This document shows, in pieces, positions 47,158 to 56,230 of a DNA stretch of 64,000 nt. The stretch spans positions 124,001-188,000 of the forward strand of contig NZ_JAHBBI010000005.1 of the NCBI RefSeq assembly GCF_019331695.1, read 5' to 3'. Under the pieces are notes generated by a model. The model was not told the origin of the DNA and did not search any database. It was given only the letters and a program-made list of their open reading frames with translations. The number at the start of each line of letters is the position of its first letter. Position 1 is the first letter of the stretch. The DNA comes from Bifidobacterium pluvialisilvae. GTDB taxonomy: Bacteria; Actinomycetota; Actinomycetes; Actinomycetales; Bifidobacteriaceae. The translations under genes and the position numbers were made by a program.

Positions 47158-47342
47158 TGGGCTCACACTCCTTAGGCCCCGCAACGACGTCGTTCGTCAG
47201 GCGCTCCTGTGCCAGTGTATCGCCAGCCATGGCCGGCGACACCGCCGGGGGCGCGGCCCGCGGGAACGTTCCGGGGCGTTGCGGTAGACTCGCACCATCG
47301 TGCCCATCGAACCGTATCCGGATTGTGAGGAGACACAGACAT

Positions 47343-47975
47343 ATGAGCGAGGCTTCCCCCGTGACCGACGTCATCTTCGATTTCTGCGGCGTGTTGCTGG
47401 ACTGGCGGTGCCGCGCCTGCCTGGAGGGGCATTTCCCTCCCGACGTGGTCGACCGCATCTGCGCCGACGACGACCCGCACGGCTTCTTCCGCTACGAGGA
47501 CCGTATGGACGCCGGCGAGGACGTCGCCGACATCATGCCCGACGTGGTGCGTGAGCAGGGGGAGTACATCGCCGGCATCTTCCGCTACTACGTGGATCAT
47601 TACGGCGATGCGCTGCCCCGCATGCTGCCCGGCATGGAGCGGCTGCTGCGGGATCTGAAGTCCGCCGGCTATGGCGTATGGGGCCTGACGAACTGGTCGC
47701 ACGAGACCATCCACATCGCGTTCGACAAGTTCCCGCAGCTCGGCGAGCTGCTTGAGGATACCGTGGTCTCCGGCATCGAGAAGCTGCACAAGCCGAACGC
47801 CGACATCTACGAGCTGGCGCTGAGCCGTTTCGGACTCAAGGCCGAATCCTCGGTGTTCCTCGACGACACCGCCAAGAATGTCGCCGGCGCGCAGGCGGTG
47901 GGCATGCACGCGTTCCGTTTCACCGACGCCGATCAGGCGCGCAGGGATCTCGCCTCGTTGGGCATGAGGTTCTAG
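47343..47975 (+). CDS. HAD-family phosphatase (YihX-like)
   Basis: A 210-aa HAD hydrolase: motif I DVIFDFCGVLLDW (nucleophile D13), motif II LTNWS, Lys in KLHKPNADIYELAL, and motif IV VFLDDTAKNV. The second motif I Asp is replaced by Cys, common in the YihX/haloalkane-type branch. A four-helix cap follows motif I. The ATG has GAGGAG upstream. Likely a sugar-phosphate phosphatase. Confidence 0.88.
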   Translation: MSEASPVTDVIFDFCGVLLDWRCRACLEGHFPPDVVDRICADDDPHGFFRYEDRMDAGEDVADIMPDVVREQGEYIAGIFRYYVDHYGDALPRMLPGMERLLRDLKSAGYGVWGLTNWSHETIHIAFDKFPQLGELLEDTVVSGIEKLHKPNADIYELALSRFGLKAESSVFLDDTAKNVAGAQAVGMHAFRFTDADQARRDLASLGMRF

Positions 47976-48036
47976 TCCGCCTGCCGCCCCGCTTTTCGCC
48001 TCGACCGCCGTATGGACGACAAGTCGGGCGGGGCGT

Positions 48037-48429
48037 TTATCGCGTGTGCGCCCAGTCGACGACGGCCTCGACGTTGTTGCCGTCGGGGTCGAGCACGAAC
48101 GCCGAATAGTATCCCGGATGATAGTCGCGGGGGCCGGGCGCGCCGTTGTCTCGTCCGCCGGCCGCGAGCGCGGCGTCGTGGAAGTCATGGACGGCCTGCC
48201 GGCTTGGCGCGAGGAACGCGATGTGGGTGACCGGTGAGGGGGCCGCCCCGTCATCGCGGTCCGCCGGCGAGATGTAGAAGTCGGAGTGCTCGGTTCCGTC
48301 GTCGACGCCGAAACCGAGCGTGGGCTCGTGATGGGCCTTGACGACGTAGCCGAGCGGCCTGAGCGCCTTGGTGTAGAAGTCGATGCTGCGATTGATGTCG
48401 TGTACCTTGAGGGTGAGATGGTCGAGCAT
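48037..48429 (-). CDS. VOC/glyoxalase family protein
   Basis: A 130-aa vicinal oxygen chelate protein: MLDHLTLKVHDINRSIDFYT at the start, HIAFLAPSRQAVHDFHDAAL in the middle, and GYYSAFVLDPDGNNVEAVVD at the end. Metal ligands of the paired beta-alpha-beta-beta-beta units are the N-terminal His, the THIAF His and the final Glu. The ATG at 48429 gives the canonical start. Reaction unknown. Confidence 0.88.
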   Translation of the reverse strand: MLDHLTLKVHDINRSIDFYTKALRPLGYVVKAHHEPTLGFGVDDGTEHSDFYISPADRDDGAAPSPVTHIAFLAPSRQAVHDFHDAALAAGGRDNGAPGPRDYHPGYYSAFVLDPDGNNVEAVVDWAHTR

Positions 48430-48524
48430 GGCGTCCACTGTACGCCGCCTTTGCGTCATCGGTGTTCCATGATGCCGGGGAACAATCGTCTCGACGTCAT
48501 TCGGGAACGGAAAGGGGTATGCCC

Positions 48525-49217
48525 ATGTGCAGGAGATTCGCAATCGACCTGGATTGGGATGCCGTGGCGGAGCGGTTCGCCGTGGACGGGGAGGAAGTCG
48601 ACGTCCCCGCCCTGCCCGGGCCTTCATACGGCGTCTCCCCCAAACAGACCATCGCCGTCGTCGCCCAAGGCAGGGACGGGCGCCGTCATCTGACCGGCGC
48701 CAAGTGGTCGCTCATCCCCCGCTGGAGCACGACTGACGACCTGCCGTATCCCACGTATAATGCGCGGGTGGAGTCAGCCGCGTCCAAGCCGACGTTCGCC
48801 GATTCGACGCGTGCCATGCGTTGTGTCATCCCCGCTTCGGGATACTTCGAATGGCATGGTTCCAGACCGTTCTATTTCCATGCGGTCGATGAGGCCCCGC
48901 TGCCGATGGCGGGTCTGTATTCGTGGTGGCGCGCCTCCTCCTCGGCGCCATGGATGCTGACGGCGACCATCATCACCTGCGAGGCCGTGGCCGGCCCCGC
49001 GACCGTGCATGACCGCATGCCCATGATGGTGACGTCCGGGGTGCGCGACGCCTGGCTGGATCCGGCCGTCGACGGCTCGACGCTGCTGTCCCGGGTTCAC
49101 GACGCCGGAGAGTCGTTGTCCCGAGCGCTCGCCTTCCATGAGGTCGCGCCGTTGGACGGCGACGGGCCCGAACTCATCCGGCCCGTCGTCCGTGAGGAAC
49201 CGTTGCGACTGTTCTGA
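48525..49217 (+). CDS. SRAP domain protein (YedK/HMCES-like)
   Basis: A 230-aa SRAP protein that shields abasic sites in single-stranded DNA by a covalent thiazolidine link. The catalytic Cys2 follows the initiator Met (MCRRF), which fixes the start at 48525 rather than the ATG at 48519. Other active-site residues are present: N79 in YNARVES, E109 in GYFEW, H162 in VHDRMP. Confidence 0.93.
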   Translation: MCRRFAIDLDWDAVAERFAVDGEEVDVPALPGPSYGVSPKQTIAVVAQGRDGRRHLTGAKWSLIPRWSTTDDLPYPTYNARVESAASKPTFADSTRAMRCVIPASGYFEWHGSRPFYFHAVDEAPLPMAGLYSWWRASSSAPWMLTATIITCEAVAGPATVHDRMPMMVTSGVRDAWLDPAVDGSTLLSRVHDAGESLSRALAFHEVAPLDGDGPELIRPVVREEPLRLF

Positions 49218-49239
49218 CGCCGGTCCGTCGACGCGGTCG

Positions 49240-50280
49240 TCATGCCGCCGTTTTGGCGGCATCAGGCGTTTCCATGGCGGCGACGCGTTTCCTGCGGACC
49301 CAGTTCGGGGCGGTCATGCGGCCGTGACGTTGCAGATGGACCAGTATGGCGATGGCGAGGCCTCCCAGCACCAGTACCGGAATGATGCTGGCTTCAAGGC
49401 CGAAGGTTCCGCCGGTCAGCAGTTCCGGCCCGTTCCAGCGTGCGACCAGCCACGACCGCTGCGCCCCGGTGCCGGAGACGATCGAACCGAATACCGGGCC
49501 TTCGGCGATGTTCCACATGGCGTCGAAGCCGATGCACCACCATAGGGACCGCGTGGCCAGATAGATGGCGCCGAACAGCAGTCCCGCCTCGATGGCGATG
49601 GCGATGCCGCCCCACAATGTGCCGTCCGGATTGGTCACATGCAGCAGACCGAACACGAGTGCGGACACCGCCACCGCGCCCCATGATCCAAGCCCCTCCT
49701 CCACCAGGCGCAGCAGGATGCCCCGCATCATGATCTCCTCGGCCACGCCCGCGACGAGGCCCAGCGTCAGCAGATCGGCCCATGGATCGTATCCGGCGTT
49801 GAATCCGACGATCCGGTAACCACCGAGCAACGCGATGACGCCGATGCAGACGGCGATGCAGACGAACGACGCAACGGCTCCACGCACCAGGTCGAATGCC
49901 CGGGTCGGAGCCAGCTCCATCGGGGGGCGGCGGCCTTCCATCGCCAGCACGACGACCATATAGGCCACAATGGCGCCGAACAGTTCGGCGCATGATATGA
50001 GCGTCATCTCCGTGGAGGATGAATCGGCCGAGGAACCGCCCGGCAACGAGGCCCCGCCTCCGGAGCCAACCCCGACGAAGGCGATCACCACGGCGACCAG
50101 TACCGCCACGAATACGATGCCCCGCAACGGTGCGCTATACCGTTTCCTCTCTTTCCTTCCATACCTGCGTATCGGATGGTCTCCGGTCAGCAGATCATCG
50201 TCGCGGAACGGAAGGCCGTCTCCCAACAGTCTTATGTGCGCCTCGCGCGTTCTCCGGCCGGATCGTCTCGTATCGCCCAT
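49240..50280 (-). CDS. CPBP-family intramembrane metalloprotease
   Basis: A 346-aa membrane protein with the CPBP (Abi/CAAX protease) motifs EEIMMRG (181-187) and FGLLH (H214). About seven or eight helices, a hydrophilic ~50-residue N-terminus, and a Gly/Ser-rich outer loop (GSGGGASLPGGSSADSSS). Members cleave prenylated or other peptides, or process and protect against bacteriocins. The start codon at 50280 is plausible but not confirmed by a strong ribosome site. Confidence 0.87.
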   Translation of the reverse strand: MGDTRRSGRRTREAHIRLLGDGLPFRDDDLLTGDHPIRRYGRKERKRYSAPLRGIVFVAVLVAVVIAFVGVGSGGGASLPGGSSADSSSTEMTLISCAELFGAIVAYMVVVLAMEGRRPPMELAPTRAFDLVRGAVASFVCIAVCIGVIALLGGYRIVGFNAGYDPWADLLTLGLVAGVAEEIMMRGILLRLVEEGLGSWGAVAVSALVFGLLHVTNPDGTLWGGIAIAIEAGLLFGAIYLATRSLWWCIGFDAMWNIAEGPVFGSIVSGTGAQRSWLVARWNGPELLTGGTFGLEASIIPVLVLGGLAIAILVHLQRHGRMTAPNWVRRKRVAAMETPDAAKTAA

Positions 50281-50397
50281 CGCAATGTCCCTTCTCGCAA
50301 TACGGTGTTGGATCTATGCCGTTCCAGTATCGCATCGCTCCGGTTCCGACGCCATGCCCCGGCTCAGCAAGAGGCTTCGCCGAAAGCGGGGGGGCGG

Positions 50398-51030
50398 TCA
50401 GTCCTTCGGATGCACGGCATGGTGGCCGCCGTGCGCGTGCGTGGGAGCGGGTTTGGAGCGTACCTTGGCGGTGAGGTATTCCGATTCGACCTTCCATACG
50501 GTCACGCTTCTGACCTGCGCGTCGGTGAATTCGACGTGGGGCATGTGCGCCTGGTGCGCCATGAGCAGCCGCAGTCCGCGACGGCATTCGTCGAGGTCGT
50601 CGACGATGGACGCGATGCCGTTGCCGACGATGGATTTGAACGATTCGCCCCAGTTGCATGCCGTGCGCCCCTCGACCACCGCGCAGTCCGTGCGCATGGC
50701 GAACGCGACCGGCAGATGGTTGCCCGCGGCACGGATGGCGTCGAGTTTCCGGCCACGCGGCGCCGAATGCATCCATAACGCAAGCCGGCCGTTCTCCCGG
50801 TCGTATTCATAACCGAAGTTGACGGGCACGACGGTCAGCCCCTCGGCGTCCGTATATGCGATGTCGACGATGTCGCAGCCGTCGATGATCGCGGCCATGG
50901 TCTCCGTGTCCGTGACCTCACGATCGGCCCGCCGCATCGGACGATGCTCCCCCGCAATCGTATGCTCGTCCTCGCGCCGGCGCACACGACCGGGCACGTC
51001 ATTCTCCTTTGCATAGTCCACACTCATCAT
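50398..51030 (-). CDS. Pyridoxamine 5'-phosphate oxidase-like FMN-binding protein
   Basis: A 210-aa split-barrel protein of the NimA/PNPOx-like group: CDIVDIAYTDAEGLTVVPVN, FGYEYDRENGRLALWMHSAP with RGRKLD, and GNHLPVAFAMRTDCAV. It binds FMN or F420 in relatives and reduces nitro compounds or acts in heme/cofactor handling. The His-rich tail HAHGGHHAVHP is unusual. Start 51030 or 51027 (tandem ATGs). Confidence 0.78.
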   Translation of the reverse strand: MMSVDYAKENDVPGRVRRREDEHTIAGEHRPMRRADREVTDTETMAAIIDGCDIVDIAYTDAEGLTVVPVNFGYEYDRENGRLALWMHSAPRGRKLDAIRAAGNHLPVAFAMRTDCAVVEGRTACNWGESFKSIVGNGIASIVDDLDECRRGLRLLMAHQAHMPHVEFTDAQVRSVTVWKVESEYLTAKVRSKPAPTHAHGGHHAVHPKD

Positions 51031-51148
51031 CAGCCTCTTTCCCGTTCCGTCGCGGTATCACGCCACTGCATCATGCCATGTCCTTCCCGTCCGTAAGCAT
51101 ACGGCAACCGGCTCAGAGCACAGAGGAAGGAGCAGCCTGAACCGCGCG

Positions 51149-51388
51149 TCAGCGCCGGGTCTCGCGGATGGCGGCCTTGCAGGCCCATTTGGTGAGCAGG
51201 TACTGCCCGTAGCAGCTGATGGCGATGACGCCGGCCATGATCGCTGTGGACGCGACCGCCGACATCAGGTCGTCGCGGCCCTTCAGCGCCTTCCATGGGC
51301 ATGCGCCACGGCGCCCCTCTTCCACAATTTCCGGGGTGATGTTCTCCGTTTCGTCGTCCGTCCCGTTGACGCCGTTGTCGTCGCTCAT
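51149..51388 (-). CDS. Small single-TM protein
   Basis: A 79-aa protein: acidic N-terminus (DDNGVNGTDDETENITPE), basic CPWKALKGR, then one helix AVASTAIMAGVIAISCYGQY and a basic tail. The ATG has AAAGGGG upstream. Family unknown; coding because of its ribosome site and codon use. Confidence 0.6.
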   Translation of the reverse strand: MSDDNGVNGTDDETENITPEIVEEGRRGACPWKALKGRDDLMSAVASTAIMAGVIAISCYGQYLLTKWACKAAIRETRR

Positions 51389-51497
51389 GGCAATCCCCTT
51401 TGATCGAGCGTATATGTCGTATCGGGTTCAGCTTAGCAAGACCTCTGACGCATGACGTCCGTATCGTCTTCGCATCGTCGTATGGGGCCGATGGCCA

Positions 51498-52145
51498 TCA
51501 TGCGATGGCGTTTCTCGCCTCGGCGGCGATTTGCGTCAGGGCGTCTGCGTCGGGGATGGTGGCGTGGGCGCGGCAACGTATCCATTCGCCGAAGATCTCT
51601 ATCAACGCGTTGACGGCGACGGTGTAGCCGAGCCGGGTCGCGAACCCCTCCGCGTCGTCGTCATCCGGCGGGAACATGTCGGCGAGCGCGGCGGACCATT
51701 GCGGGATTCGGGAGAACAGGGCGCTGCGCAGGGTGTCGGTGCCGTTGATGATGGTGAGACGTCTGGCGAGCGAATCGTATCGGGCGTCGTCGAATCGGGA
51801 GACGATGGCGTCTACGACGCCGGCGGCCATGTCGGACGGCGTTGTGGCCGCCGGCGAGCCGTTCCGTATCGTCGCCAGCGCCGTGGCGAGTTCGTCGCCT
51901 TGCGGCATGTCGATGACGATGTCCTCTTTTCTGGGGAAATACCGGAACAGGGTGATCGGGGTGACGCCGGCCGCGTCGGCTATCCGCTGGACGGTGACGT
52001 CGTCGTATCCGTGGGCGAGGAAGAGCCTGATGGCCGATTCCTGGATGCGGGCCCGGGTGCGCCGTTTCTTCTCCCGCTGCCATTGCTCGCGTGATGAGAC
52101 GGCCTTCGCCGAGACTCCCCTGGCGTTGCTGTGCTCCGATGTCAT
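51498..52145 (-). CDS. TetR-family transcriptional regulator
   Basis: A 215-aa TetR regulator with HTH RIQESAIRLFLAHGYDDVTV, RIADAAGVTPITLFRYFPRK and a mycofactocin/AcrR-like C-terminal domain. The ATG at 52145 follows AAAGGACG. It lies 100 bases downstream of the MFS gene on the same strand and probably represses it. Confidence 0.9.
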   Translation of the reverse strand: MTSEHSNARGVSAKAVSSREQWQREKKRRTRARIQESAIRLFLAHGYDDVTVQRIADAAGVTPITLFRYFPRKEDIVIDMPQGDELATALATIRNGSPAATTPSDMAAGVVDAIVSRFDDARYDSLARRLTIINGTDTLRSALFSRIPQWSAALADMFPPDDDDAEGFATRLGYTVAVNALIEIFGEWIRCRAHATIPDADALTQIAAEARNAIA

Positions 52146-52245
52146 GCCTTGGCGTCCTTTCTCGAACCCTTTCATACTATGCCGTATGTCATTTACTTCG
52201 TCGTAATGGACCGCGGCCGTATTGCCCGTTCGGTGAGGCATGCGG

Positions 52246-53469
52246 TCATGGCCGTTTCGATGGCGTCGTGTACCCGGCGGTGGCGAGATACAGCACCCAT
52301 GCGAGGGGCATGGCGAGCATGAACAGCGGGTAGAACCATGTGATGGGCATGTTGCCGTAGAGGAATCCGCCGATGATCGGCCCCAGTGACATGCCGAGAT
52401 CGATGCCGGCGTAGTAGGTGCTGTTGGCGATGCCGCTGCGGGCCTTGCCGGCGATGATGACGGCTTGGGATTGGGTGACGGAGCTCATGATGCCGTAGCT
52501 GCCTGCCATGAGGATCGCGGCGCATACCAGCAGCAGGTCGTTGCGCGTGAGATCGAGGCAGAGCAGCGTGGCGAGCATGAGCAGCGAGCAGACTCGCATG
52601 AAGAAGCGGAAGCCTTTGGTGTCGAAGAGGTCGCGCAGTGTGATGCGCATGATGAGCAACGCGATGGCGTAGAGCGGGAAGAACAGGCTTACCTCGACGG
52701 CGAGGCGCCGTGCGCCCGTGTAGGAGACGAGGAACGACTGCGTGGCGAAGTATGGGATGGCGTACAGCATGAACACGAGCGATAGCGGTACGACGCGGGG
52801 TTCGACGATGCTGCGGATGCCGAACCGGCGCGGGGGGCGTCCCGTCTTCGCGCCCCTGTCCGGTGGAGTGGCCTTCCGGGCGGCCGGCCGGCCGCCGTTG
52901 CGGACGAACAGCACGGAGACCACCATGAACACGGCGACGACGGCGGAGATGAGGAAGGTGTGCCGGTATCCGATGACCTGCTGCGCCTTGATGCCGATGG
53001 CGGGTCCGATGGCCATGGCCAGCGCGTTCATGGTGCCGTAGAGCCCCATGCCGGCGCCCATGTGCCGGATGGGCAGCAGCAGCGACATCCATGTGGCGAG
53101 GCAGACCGAGCAGCAGGCGAAGCCGACGCCGTTGACCATGCGTGCGGCGATGAGCGAGGCCGGGCTCGTGGCGAGCGAATACCAGATGCTGGCCACGAGG
53201 TAGAGCGCCGAGCCGACGCCGACGAGCATGCGTTTGCTGGTCCTGTCGGCGAGGTTGCCGGCTATGGGACGGCAGAACAGGGCGACGATGTTCATCATGC
53301 CGGAGACGACGCCCATGAGCGCCCCGGAGGCTCCGAGATGTTCGGAATAGCCCGCCATGAGCGGTGTCGCGAGCATGTTGCTGGCCATGAAGCAGAAGGT
53401 CGCGACCATGACCAGGATCACGTCCCGGGTAAGCAGCCTGTCGTCGTTGTTCTTCGTCAACGTTCTCAT
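52246..53469 (-). CDS. MFS transporter
   Basis: A 407-aa 12-helix facilitator paralogous to 30179-31408. It shares the RDVILVM start, GNLADRTSKRMLVGVGSALY (motif A), GMGLYGTMNALAMAIGPAIG and GSYGIMSSVTQSQAV. The ATG at 53469 gives the same N-terminal length as the paralogue; an ATG at 53499 is an alternative, but the G-rich stretch before it belongs to a terminator. In an operon with the TetR gene. Confidence 0.87.
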   Translation of the reverse strand: MRTLTKNNDDRLLTRDVILVMVATFCFMASNMLATPLMAGYSEHLGASGALMGVVSGMMNIVALFCRPIAGNLADRTSKRMLVGVGSALYLVASIWYSLATSPASLIAARMVNGVGFACCSVCLATWMSLLLPIRHMGAGMGLYGTMNALAMAIGPAIGIKAQQVIGYRHTFLISAVVAVFMVVSVLFVRNGGRPAARKATPPDRGAKTGRPPRRFGIRSIVEPRVVPLSLVFMLYAIPYFATQSFLVSYTGARRLAVEVSLFFPLYAIALLIMRITLRDLFDTKGFRFFMRVCSLLMLATLLCLDLTRNDLLLVCAAILMAGSYGIMSSVTQSQAVIIAGKARSGIANSTYYAGIDLGMSLGPIIGGFLYGNMPITWFYPLFMLAMPLAWVLYLATAGYTTPSKRP

Positions 53470-53509
53470 CTCCGGAAAGGATTCATATGATATCGGCATC
53501 AATGCGAAA

Positions 53510-53534
53510 GCCCTCCCCTGCCATCGGGGAGGGC
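53510..53534 (-). terminator. Intrinsic terminator of the pyr operon
   Basis: On the minus strand GCCCTCCCC (53534-53526) pairs with GGGGAGGGC (53518-53510) around a 7-base loop and is followed by TTTC. It lies 31 bases after the pyrE stop and ends the pyr cluster. Confidence 0.75.
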
Positions 53535-53564
53535 CTGCATGCGCGGGTACGCGCGTGGCGCGCG

Positions 53565-54266
53565 TCAGGCGCCGTAGCGTTCGAGGTAGGCGTCTGCGGC
53601 GGCCTTGATATCGTCCGTCACGTACGGCGTTCCATCCGCAGTCTTGATGCGCTGGCCGGCCTCGAAGATCTCGCGCACATCGGCGATGGCGAAGACGGGG
53701 AAGCCGAACTCCTGTTCCACGGCCTTGACGGCGGAGAGGTCGGAATCCTTGGTCTTCTCCATGCGGTCGACGGAGAGCACGAGACCCACGACCTCCACGT
53801 CGGCCTCGGCCTTGAGCTTGGGGATGACCTCGCGCACGGCGGTGCCGGCGGTCATGACGTCGTCGACGAGCAGCACCTTCATGCCGTCGGCCAGCTGGGT
53901 GCCGACCATCATGCCACCGTCGCCGTGGTCCTTCTTCTCCTTGCGGTCGAAGGTGTAGCCGACCTCCATGCCGTGGGCGGAGGTCAGGGCGATGGCGGTG
54001 GAGACACCAAGCGGGATGCCCTTGTATGCGGGACCGAACACGGTGTCGATGTCCTTCGGAAGGTTGCCGGCCTCGATCTCGGCGGCGATCTTCTCGGCGT
54101 AGAACGCGCCGAGCGTGGCGATCTTGCGGCCGTCGTCGAAGGCGCCCGCGTTGATGAAGTACGGGGATCTGCGGCCGGACTTGAGCGTGAATTCGCCGAA
54201 CTTCAGCGCCTTCGACTCGAGCAGGAACTGCGTGAATCGGATGTCGAGCGATGCGGTGTCGGTCAT
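53565..54266 (-). CDS. pyrE: Orotate phosphoribosyltransferase
   Basis: A 233-aa type I PRTase converting orotate and PRPP to OMP. The PRPP loop is [14 protein letters not shown] (131-144), with the [15 protein letters not shown] catalytic loop (104-118) and GPAYKGIPL. The last gene of the pyr cluster; a run of hairpins separates it from pyrD. Confidence 0.96.
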   Translation of the reverse strand: MTDTASLDIRFTQFLLESKALKFGEFTLKSGRRSPYFINAGAFDDGRKIATLGAFYAEKIAAEIEAGNLPKDIDTVFGPAYKGIPLGVSTAIALTSAHGMEVGYTFDRKEKKDHGDGGMMVGTQLADGMKVLLVDDVMTAGTAVREVIPKLKAEADVEVVGLVLSVDRMEKTKDSDLSAVKAVEQEFGFPVFAIADVREIFEAGQRIKTADGTPYVTDDIKAAADAYLERYGA

Positions 54267-54279
54267 GTCTTTCCTATCT

Positions 54280-54367
54280 CCTCCCGCTGGCGGGAGGTGT
54301 CGCGAAATGACGGAGGGTGGTTCCCACCCCGGTCGCCCGAAGGCGATGGCCCCCGCCAGCAGGGGCC
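54280..54367. repeat. Multi-hairpin dispersed repeat between pyrD and pyrE
   Basis: Four successive hairpins: CTCCCGC-tg-GCGGGAG (54281-54296), GGGTGG-ttc-CCACCC (54315-54329), TCGCC-cgaa-GGCGA (54333-54346) and GGCCCC...GGGGCC (54348-54367). The first is followed by the tail TGTCGCGAAATGACGGAGGG, similar to the element at 29172. It may modulate pyrE relative to pyrD. Confidence 0.6.
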
Positions 54368-54392
54368 GTGCATTGGAATGGTCGTGCTCGGG

Positions 54393-55361
54393 TCAGCGCC
54401 AGGTCTTGCCTTCGGCGAGCTTGGCGGCGAGTTCGGGTCGGTCGTCGAGCAGGTCGTCGAGCTCGCAGGCGACGCGCAGGGGCGCCACGGGGTCGAACAG
54501 GGCGGCGGCGCCGACCTCGACGGCGTTCGCTCCCGCATACAGGTATTCGAGGGCCTTCTCGCCGGTGTCGATGCCGCCGAGTCCGATGATCGGGATGTCC
54601 GGGAGCGCGGTGCGCACCTGCCATACGCGGGCCAGGCCGATGGGCAGCACGGCCGGACCGGATACGCCGCCGGTGACGTGGTCGATGATCGGCTTGCCGG
54701 TGCGGGTGTTGATGCGCATGCCGACGACGGTGTTGATGAGGCTCAGCGCGTCGGCGCCGGCCTCCACGGCCGCGCGCGCGGGCACGGTGATGTCGGTGAC
54801 GTTCGGCGTGAGCTTGACGATCAGCGGCTTGTCGGTCATCCTGCGCAGGCGGGTGATGAGCCGGTCCAGCGCCACCGGGTCGGCGCCGACGCTCAGTCCT
54901 CCGGAGACGTTCGGGCAGCTCACGTTGATCTCCAGCATGTCGGCCGGGGAGTCGGCGAGCTTGGCCACGACCTCGGCGTAGTCGTCGTCGCAGTGGCCGG
55001 CCACGTTCGCCACCACGTTCGCGCCGATCTTCTTGAGCTTGGGCAGGTCGTCGACGAGGTAATGGTCGACGCCGGGGTTCTGCAGGCCAACGGCGTTGAT
55101 GTTGCTGGCCGGCCCTTCAGCGGTGCGTACGCCGGGGTTGCCCTCCCACGGGACCGGGGAGACGCCCTTGGTGGTCACGGCGCCAAGCTGGCTCACGTCG
55201 TAGAACCAGCGTACGGCCGCATACTGGAAGGTGCCGGACGCGGTGCCGACGGGGTTCTTCCATGGCACGCCGGCCACCACGGTGGGGTGCTTCCACTCGT
55301 GGTCGTACAGGTCCACGGTTTCGGTTTCGGGATTCGCTGCGGTCGCGGTCATGGCCATCAC
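54393..55361 (-). CDS. pyrD: Dihydroorotate dehydrogenase, class 1B catalytic subunit
   Basis: A 322-aa FMN enzyme oxidising dihydroorotate with NAD via PyrK. Clear class 1B marks: NPVGTASGTFQYA, TTKGVSPVPWEGNPGVRTAE, VSCPNVSGG (catalytic Cys region), IVKLTPNVTD and GLGGIDTGEKALEYLYAGA. The ATG at 55361 overlaps the pyrK stop (TGATG); an ATG at 55355 is also possible with better spacing from GGGAG. Confidence 0.95.
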   Translation of the reverse strand: MMAMTATAANPETETVDLYDHEWKHPTVVAGVPWKNPVGTASGTFQYAAVRWFYDVSQLGAVTTKGVSPVPWEGNPGVRTAEGPASNINAVGLQNPGVDHYLVDDLPKLKKIGANVVANVAGHCDDDYAEVVAKLADSPADMLEINVSCPNVSGGLSVGADPVALDRLITRLRRMTDKPLIVKLTPNVTDITVPARAAVEAGADALSLINTVVGMRINTRTGKPIIDHVTGGVSGPAVLPIGLARVWQVRTALPDIPIIGLGGIDTGEKALEYLYAGANAVEVGAAALFDPVAPLRVACELDDLLDDRPELAAKLAEGKTWR

Positions 55362-56206
55362 TCCCATCCAAGCTGCTCGCGGGTGAATACGGGGCCGTCC
55401 GCGCAGACCTTGAGCCTGCCGTTCACGGTGTCGGTGGTGCACAGCACGCAGGTGCCGTACCCGCAGCCCATGCGCTGTTCGAGGCTGAGCTGGCAGGGCA
55501 TGTCGCGTTTGGCGGCCCACGAGGCCACGGCCTTCATCATGGGCAGCGGCCCGCAGGAGAGGATCACCGGGGGCAGGTCGCCGTCATGCAGTTCGTTCTC
55601 GATGCGGTCGAGCAGCGTGACCACGTTGCCTTCCGATTCGTCGATGCTGTAGGTGCGGTCGGCGTAGCGGTCCACGTATTCGTCGGCGAAGTGGTTCTTC
55701 CTGTAGCCGAACACGGCGGTGGATTCGCTGTTCTCGTCGCCGGCGATGTGCTGTGCGGCGTGGATGAGCGGCGGTACGCCGAGTCCCCCGGCCACCAATA
55801 CGTAGTTCGCCGGCTTCTTGGTGTCGAACGCGTGGCCGAGCGGGCCCATCACGTCGATGACGTCTCCCGCCTTGAGCCCGGCAAGCTCGCCGGTTCCCTT
55901 GCCGACGACGGCGAAGATGAAGCTCACCAGATCGTCCTGGATCTCGCTGATGCCGAACGGACGCGGCATGGGCTTAAGCGGATCGTGGGTGAAGAAGTCC
56001 ACGAACTGGGCGGGCCGGCCGTGCGCGGCGATGTAGGGGTCGCGGATGGTGAGACGTATCACGCCCGCGTCGAGTTCGATGACGTCGGCGATTTCGACGG
56101 TGTGGCGCGGCGGGAAGAACCCATGGCTGACCGCCGCGTCGACGACGGCCCTGCCATGTGCCAGCCGTTCCTCCGTGGCGGTGGGAATGAACGTGTCTGC
56201 GGTCAA
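55358..56206 (-). CDS. pyrK: Dihydroorotate dehydrogenase electron-transfer subunit
   Basis: A 282-aa FAD/[2Fe-2S] protein passing electrons from PyrD to NAD. A ferredoxin-reductase-like N-terminus with RPFGISEI, the FAD/NAD loop AGGLGVPPL, and the C-terminal cysteine cluster CGYGTCVLC...VC (C248, C253, C256, C268). Its stop overlaps the pyrD start. Confidence 0.95.
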   Translation of the reverse strand: MTADTFIPTATEERLAHGRAVVDAAVSHGFFPPRHTVEIADVIELDAGVIRLTIRDPYIAAHGRPAQFVDFFTHDPLKPMPRPFGISEIQDDLVSFIFAVVGKGTGELAGLKAGDVIDVMGPLGHAFDTKKPANYVLVAGGLGVPPLIHAAQHIAGDENSESTAVFGYRKNHFADEYVDRYADRTYSIDESEGNVVTLLDRIENELHDGDLPPVILSCGPLPMMKAVASWAAKRDMPCQLSLEQRMGCGYGTCVLCTTDTVNGRLKVCADGPVFTREQLGWE

Positions 56207-56230
56207 GGTCTTCAGCTCTCCTTCTCGGGT

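Noticed and set aside
53487-55652. 721-codon open frame on the plus strand
   Set aside because: Antisense to pyrE and pyrD; the translation is low-complexity G/V/D/H-rich with no motifs.
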